DNA from: Gammaproteobacteria bacterium
Lineage (GTDB): Bacteria > Pseudomonadota > Gammaproteobacteria > DSM-26407
Length of the DNA stretch: 7,011 bases
Assembly (NCBI GenBank): GCA_028694565.1
Contig: JAQVKR010000138.1
Span: 1-7,011 of the forward strand
Direction: 5' to 3'
This document shows, piece after piece, positions 5,406 through 7,011 of the stretch. Numbering within the stretch: the stretch's first letter is position 1; each line of letters begins with the position of its first letter. The translations under genes and the position numbers were made by a program. Below the pieces are notes generated by a model. The model did no database searches. It worked only from the letters and a program-made list of their open reading frames with translations, and had not been told where the DNA came from.

Positions 5406-6449
5406 TCAGCCGGTGGCCCCGGCCTCCTTCTTCTTCCCGTCCATGGCCAGGTTGAAGGCGTCGGAGTAGTAGCGCTCCTGGGCCAGGCCCTGGGCGGTGA
5501 AGGCATGGAGGCCCGCTTCCACCATCACCGGCGGTCCGGCGGCGTAGATCTCGTGGCCCGACAGGTCGGGGTACTCGCGGGCGATCGCCTCGTGCACGTA
5601 GCCGGTGGCGCCGCTCCAGGCGTCTTCCGGGGCCGGGTCCGAGAGCACCGGGGTGTAGCGGAAGCCGGGCAGCCGCGCGGCCCACTCCTCGGCCAGCTCG
5701 TTCAGATAGAGATCGGCCCGGGCCCGCGCGCCCCAGTAGAGGTGCATGGGGCGCTGGATGCCCTCGGCCACGGCATGCTCGATGATGCTCTTGATGGGGG
5801 CGAAGCCGGTTCCGCCGGCCATGAAGATGATGGGCCGGTCGGAGTCCTCGCGCAGGTGGAAGCCGCCGTGGGGCCCCTCGATGCGCAGCACCGTCTTCTC
5901 TTCCAGCCGGTTGAACACGTAGTCGGTGAACTCGCCGCCCGCCACGTGGCGGATGTGCAGCTCGATGAGGTCGTCGTCGTGGGGCGGGTTGGCCAGGGAG
6001 AAGGCGCGGTGGCGGCCGTCCTTGAGCAGGAAGTCGATGTACTGGCCGGCCAGGAACTGCAGCCGCTCGCCCTCCGGCAGCTTGAGGAACAGGCGCACCA
6101 CGTCGTGGCACAGCTGCTCCTTGCGCGCCACCTTGCAGGGCAGGTTGCGCACGGGGATGTCGGCGGCCTCGGTCACCTCGCGGGCTTCCAGGGTCAGGTC
6201 GCCGAGAGGGCGGGCCTGGCACAGCAGGGCCATCCCGGTGAGTGCCTCGGTCTCGCTGAGCCCGGGCGGGGTCCCGTCGGGATACTCGACATCACCCTCC
6301 ACCACCTTGCTCTTGCAGTCCCCGCAGAAGCCGCTGCGGCAACCATAGGGGAAGGCGTGGCCCTGGCGCAGGGCGGCATCCAGGATCGATTCCCCCTCCT
6401 CGACGGTGAAGCTGTGCCCGCTGGGCAGTACGGAAACCTTGTGACTCAT
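5406..6449 (-). CDS. 2Fe-2S/FAD/NAD(P)H oxidoreductase, CDP-6-deoxy-glucoseen reductase (AscD)-like
   Basis: Soluble electron-transfer flavoprotein of 347 residues that would pass electrons from NAD(P)H via FAD to a plant-type 2Fe-2S centre and on to a partner. An N-terminal ferredoxin domain (about 1-90) has cysteines C37, C42, C45 and C77 (CX4CX2CX31C). The FAD domain (about 100-200) shows RAFSLANPP (148-156) and GPHGGFHL (192-199). The nucleotide domain shows AGGTGFAPIKSII (211-223), YWGAR (238-242) and AAGPPVMV (303-310). The same layout occurs in phenol/methane monooxygenase reductases and AscD; many gammaproteobacterial copies carry the glucoseen reductase label with no ascarylose pathway, and none is seen here. 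ATG 6449 is preferred over upstream in-frame starts because the ferredoxin domain begins there; AGGGAAGG lies about 11 bases upstream. It is divergent from dsrC. The true acceptor is unknown. Confidence 0.88.
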   Translation of the reverse strand: MSHKVSVLPSGHSFTVEEGESILDAALRQGHAFPYGCRSGFCGDCKSKVVEGDVEYPDGTPPGLSETEALTGMALLCQARPLGDLTLEAREVTEAADIPVRNLPCKVARKEQLCHDVVRLFLKLPEGERLQFLAGQYIDFLLKDGRHRAFSLANPPHDDDLIELHIRHVAGGEFTDYVFNRLEEKTVLRIEGPHGGFHLREDSDRPIIFMAGGTGFAPIKSIIEHAVAEGIQRPMHLYWGARARADLYLNELAEEWAARLPGFRYTPVLSDPAPEDAWSGATGYVHEAIAREYPDLSGHEIYAAGPPVMVEAGLHAFTAQGLAQERYYSDAFNLAMDGKKKEAGATG

Positions 6450-6481
6450 TGAACGAAAACCCTTCCCTGTAGATAGACGGT

Positions 6482-6526
6482 GCCGTCCCTCGACGGCCCG
6501 GGCGCGCTCCCGGGATGGAGGGCCGT
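6482..6526 (-). promoter_or_regulatory. Competing hairpins in the presumed leader of the reductase gene
   Basis: Segment 6492-6497 (GACGGC on plus) can pair perfectly with GCCGTC at 6482-6487 (4-base loop). The overlapping segment 6493-6499 (ACGGCCC) can pair perfectly with GGGCCGT at 6520-6526, enclosing a further CCCGGG/CCCGGG stem (6497-6502 with 6509-6514). The two pairings use the same bases and exclude one another. They lie between the candidate promoter and the start codon at 6449. Possible attenuator or operator; GC-rich DNA makes chance pairing fairly likely. Confidence 0.35.
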
Positions 6527-6528
6527 AC

Positions 6529-6557
6529 AGCATAACCCTCCCCGGCGGGACCCTCAA
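6529..6557 (-). promoter_or_regulatory. Candidate sigma-70-like promoter for the reductase gene
   Basis: On the minus strand, TTGAGG (6557-6552, 4 of 6), a 17-base spacer, then TATGCT (6534-6529, 4 of 6). Transcription would start near 6522, giving a leader of about 73 bases. Confidence 0.4.
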
Positions 6558-6572
6558 TCATCACCGGGAGGC

Positions 6573-6600
6573 TTGACAGGAAATAACTTATCATTAAACT
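6573..6600 (+). promoter_or_regulatory. Sigma-70-like promoter for dsrC
   Basis: A perfect -35 TTGACA (6573-6578), a 16-base spacer, and TAAACT (6595-6600, 4 of 6). It sits in a markedly AT-rich stretch (about 6575-6640) in otherwise GC-rich DNA, 53 bases before the dsrC ATG. This is the best promoter in the window and suggests strong, independent expression of dsrC. Confidence 0.6.
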
Positions 6601-6640
6601 CGGTCTTAATCCTTACAAATTTACTTGGGTTTTTGCTGAG

Positions 6641-6648
6641 AGGTGGAG
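6641..6648 (+). promoter_or_regulatory. Ribosome binding site deciding the dsrC start
   Basis: AGGTGGAG, with GGAG 5 bases before the ATG at 6654. Ideal placement, which rules out upstream in-frame starts that would begin before the promoter. Confidence 0.75.
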
Positions 6649-6653
6649 AAAAG

Positions 6654-6986
6654 ATGGAATTCAATATCGATGGCAAGGTGGTGGAGACCGATTCCGAGGG
6701 CTACCTGACGGACCTGAACCAGTGGTCCGAGGCGCTGGCCGCGGCGATCGCCGACAAGGAGGGGCTGCAGCTCGACGAGCCGCATTGGGAGGTGATCAAC
6801 TTCCTGCGCACCAGTTTCCACGACACCGGAACGGTGCCCAACATGCGCCAGCTCACCAAGGCCTTCACCAAGGCGTTCGGTCCGGAGAAGGGATCCAGCA
6901 AGTACCTCTACGACCTGTTCCCCTATGGGCCGGCCAAGCAGGCCTGCCGCATCGGCGGCCTGCCCAAGCCCACCGGTTGCGTCTGA
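6654..6986 (+). CDS. dsrC: DsrC sulfur-carrier protein with both redox cysteines
   Basis: Small cytoplasmic protein of 110 residues, the usual DsrC/TusE length. Family marks are the start FNIDGKVVETDSEGYLTDL, HWEVINFLR (44-52), the basic stretch around residues 68-84 ending in KYLY (83-86), LFPYGPAKQACRI (88-100) and the C-terminal arm GGLPKPTGCV (101-110). C109 is the penultimate cysteine and C98 lies 11 residues before it. Both cysteines are characteristic of true DsrC, which carries sulfur as a persulfide or trisulfide in dissimilatory sulfite reductase and sulfur oxidation pathways. TusE, used in tRNA thiolation, keeps only the last one. No other dsr or tus genes are in view; the gene has its own promoter and is divergent from a flavin reductase. 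A role as a redox or sulfur-responsive carrier is possible if no dsrAB exists elsewhere. Confidence 0.94.
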   Translation: MEFNIDGKVVETDSEGYLTDLNQWSEALAAAIADKEGLQLDEPHWEVINFLRTSFHDTGTVPNMRQLTKAFTKAFGPEKGSSKYLYDLFPYGPAKQACRIGGLPKPTGCV

Positions 6987-7011
6987 CCGGCGCACGATCG
7001 CCACTCCCTGG

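Noticed and set aside
5505..6452. 315-codon plus-strand frame opposite the reductase
   Set aside because: The minus strand carries ferredoxin, FAD and NAD(P)H motifs in order; the plus frame is a shadow.
6480..6653. N-terminal extension of dsrC to an upstream in-frame start
   Set aside because: It would place the start before the TTGACA promoter, the added residues are unlike the family, and the ATG at 6654 has an ideal ribosome binding site.
6987..7011. Possible terminator or gene after dsrC
   Set aside because: Only 25 bases remain and no hairpin or start is visible.

Overview
The window reads as chromosomal DNA of a GC-rich gammaproteobacterium. The order argH (minus), then algZ-algR (plus), then hemC and hemD is the arrangement known from Pseudomonas and relatives. 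A DsrC with both redox-active cysteines at the right end makes a sulfur-metabolising, Chromatiales- or Ectothiorhodospiraceae-like host plausible. That lineage guess is inference; no rRNA or other lineage marker is present.

Layout from left to right. (1) Positions 1-757, minus: the N-terminal 252 codons of argininosuccinate lyase (argH), cut by the window edge, with an extended -10 promoter just upstream. (2) Positions 900-2659, plus: an AlgZ/LytS-type membrane histidine kinase and an AlgR/LytTR response regulator whose reading frames overlap by 4 bases. (3) Positions 2604-3107, minus: a small exported thioredoxin-fold protein (CGYC) whose 3' end overlaps algR convergently by 56 bases. (4) Positions 3221-4144, plus: hemC; a 24-base dyad lies midway between its start codon and that of the thioredoxin gene. 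(5) Positions 4145-4421: no gene; this 277-base gap between hemC and hemD is almost filled by a palindromic element whose ends are triplicated 9-mers of ACAGGATTT type. (6) Positions 4422-5267, plus: hemD, whose last ~15 codons are supplied by a second repeat element. (7) Positions 5219-5393: that second element, with inverted ends of 8-base CGCCAAGG-type units, filling the convergent gap. (8) Positions 5406-6449, minus: a 2Fe-2S/FAD/NAD(P)H reductase. (9) Positions 6450-6653: a divergent regulatory region. (10) Positions 6654-6986, plus: dsrC.

How the genes fit together: ArgH completes arginine synthesis. AlgZ-AlgR is a two-component pair which, in Pseudomonas, controls alginate and type IV pili. 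HemC and HemD are consecutive enzymes turning porphobilinogen into uroporphyrinogen III, the precursor of heme and siroheme (siroheme is needed by sulfite reductases). DsrC is a sulfur-carrier protein, and the reductase beside it could supply electrons to some acceptor, though a direct link is unproven.

The least ordinary features are the two different palindromic repeat elements that bracket hemD, the repeat-derived tail on HemD, the two-cysteine dsrC with no other dsr genes in view, and competing hairpins in the presumed leader of the reductase gene. No clearly new multi-gene system is visible.
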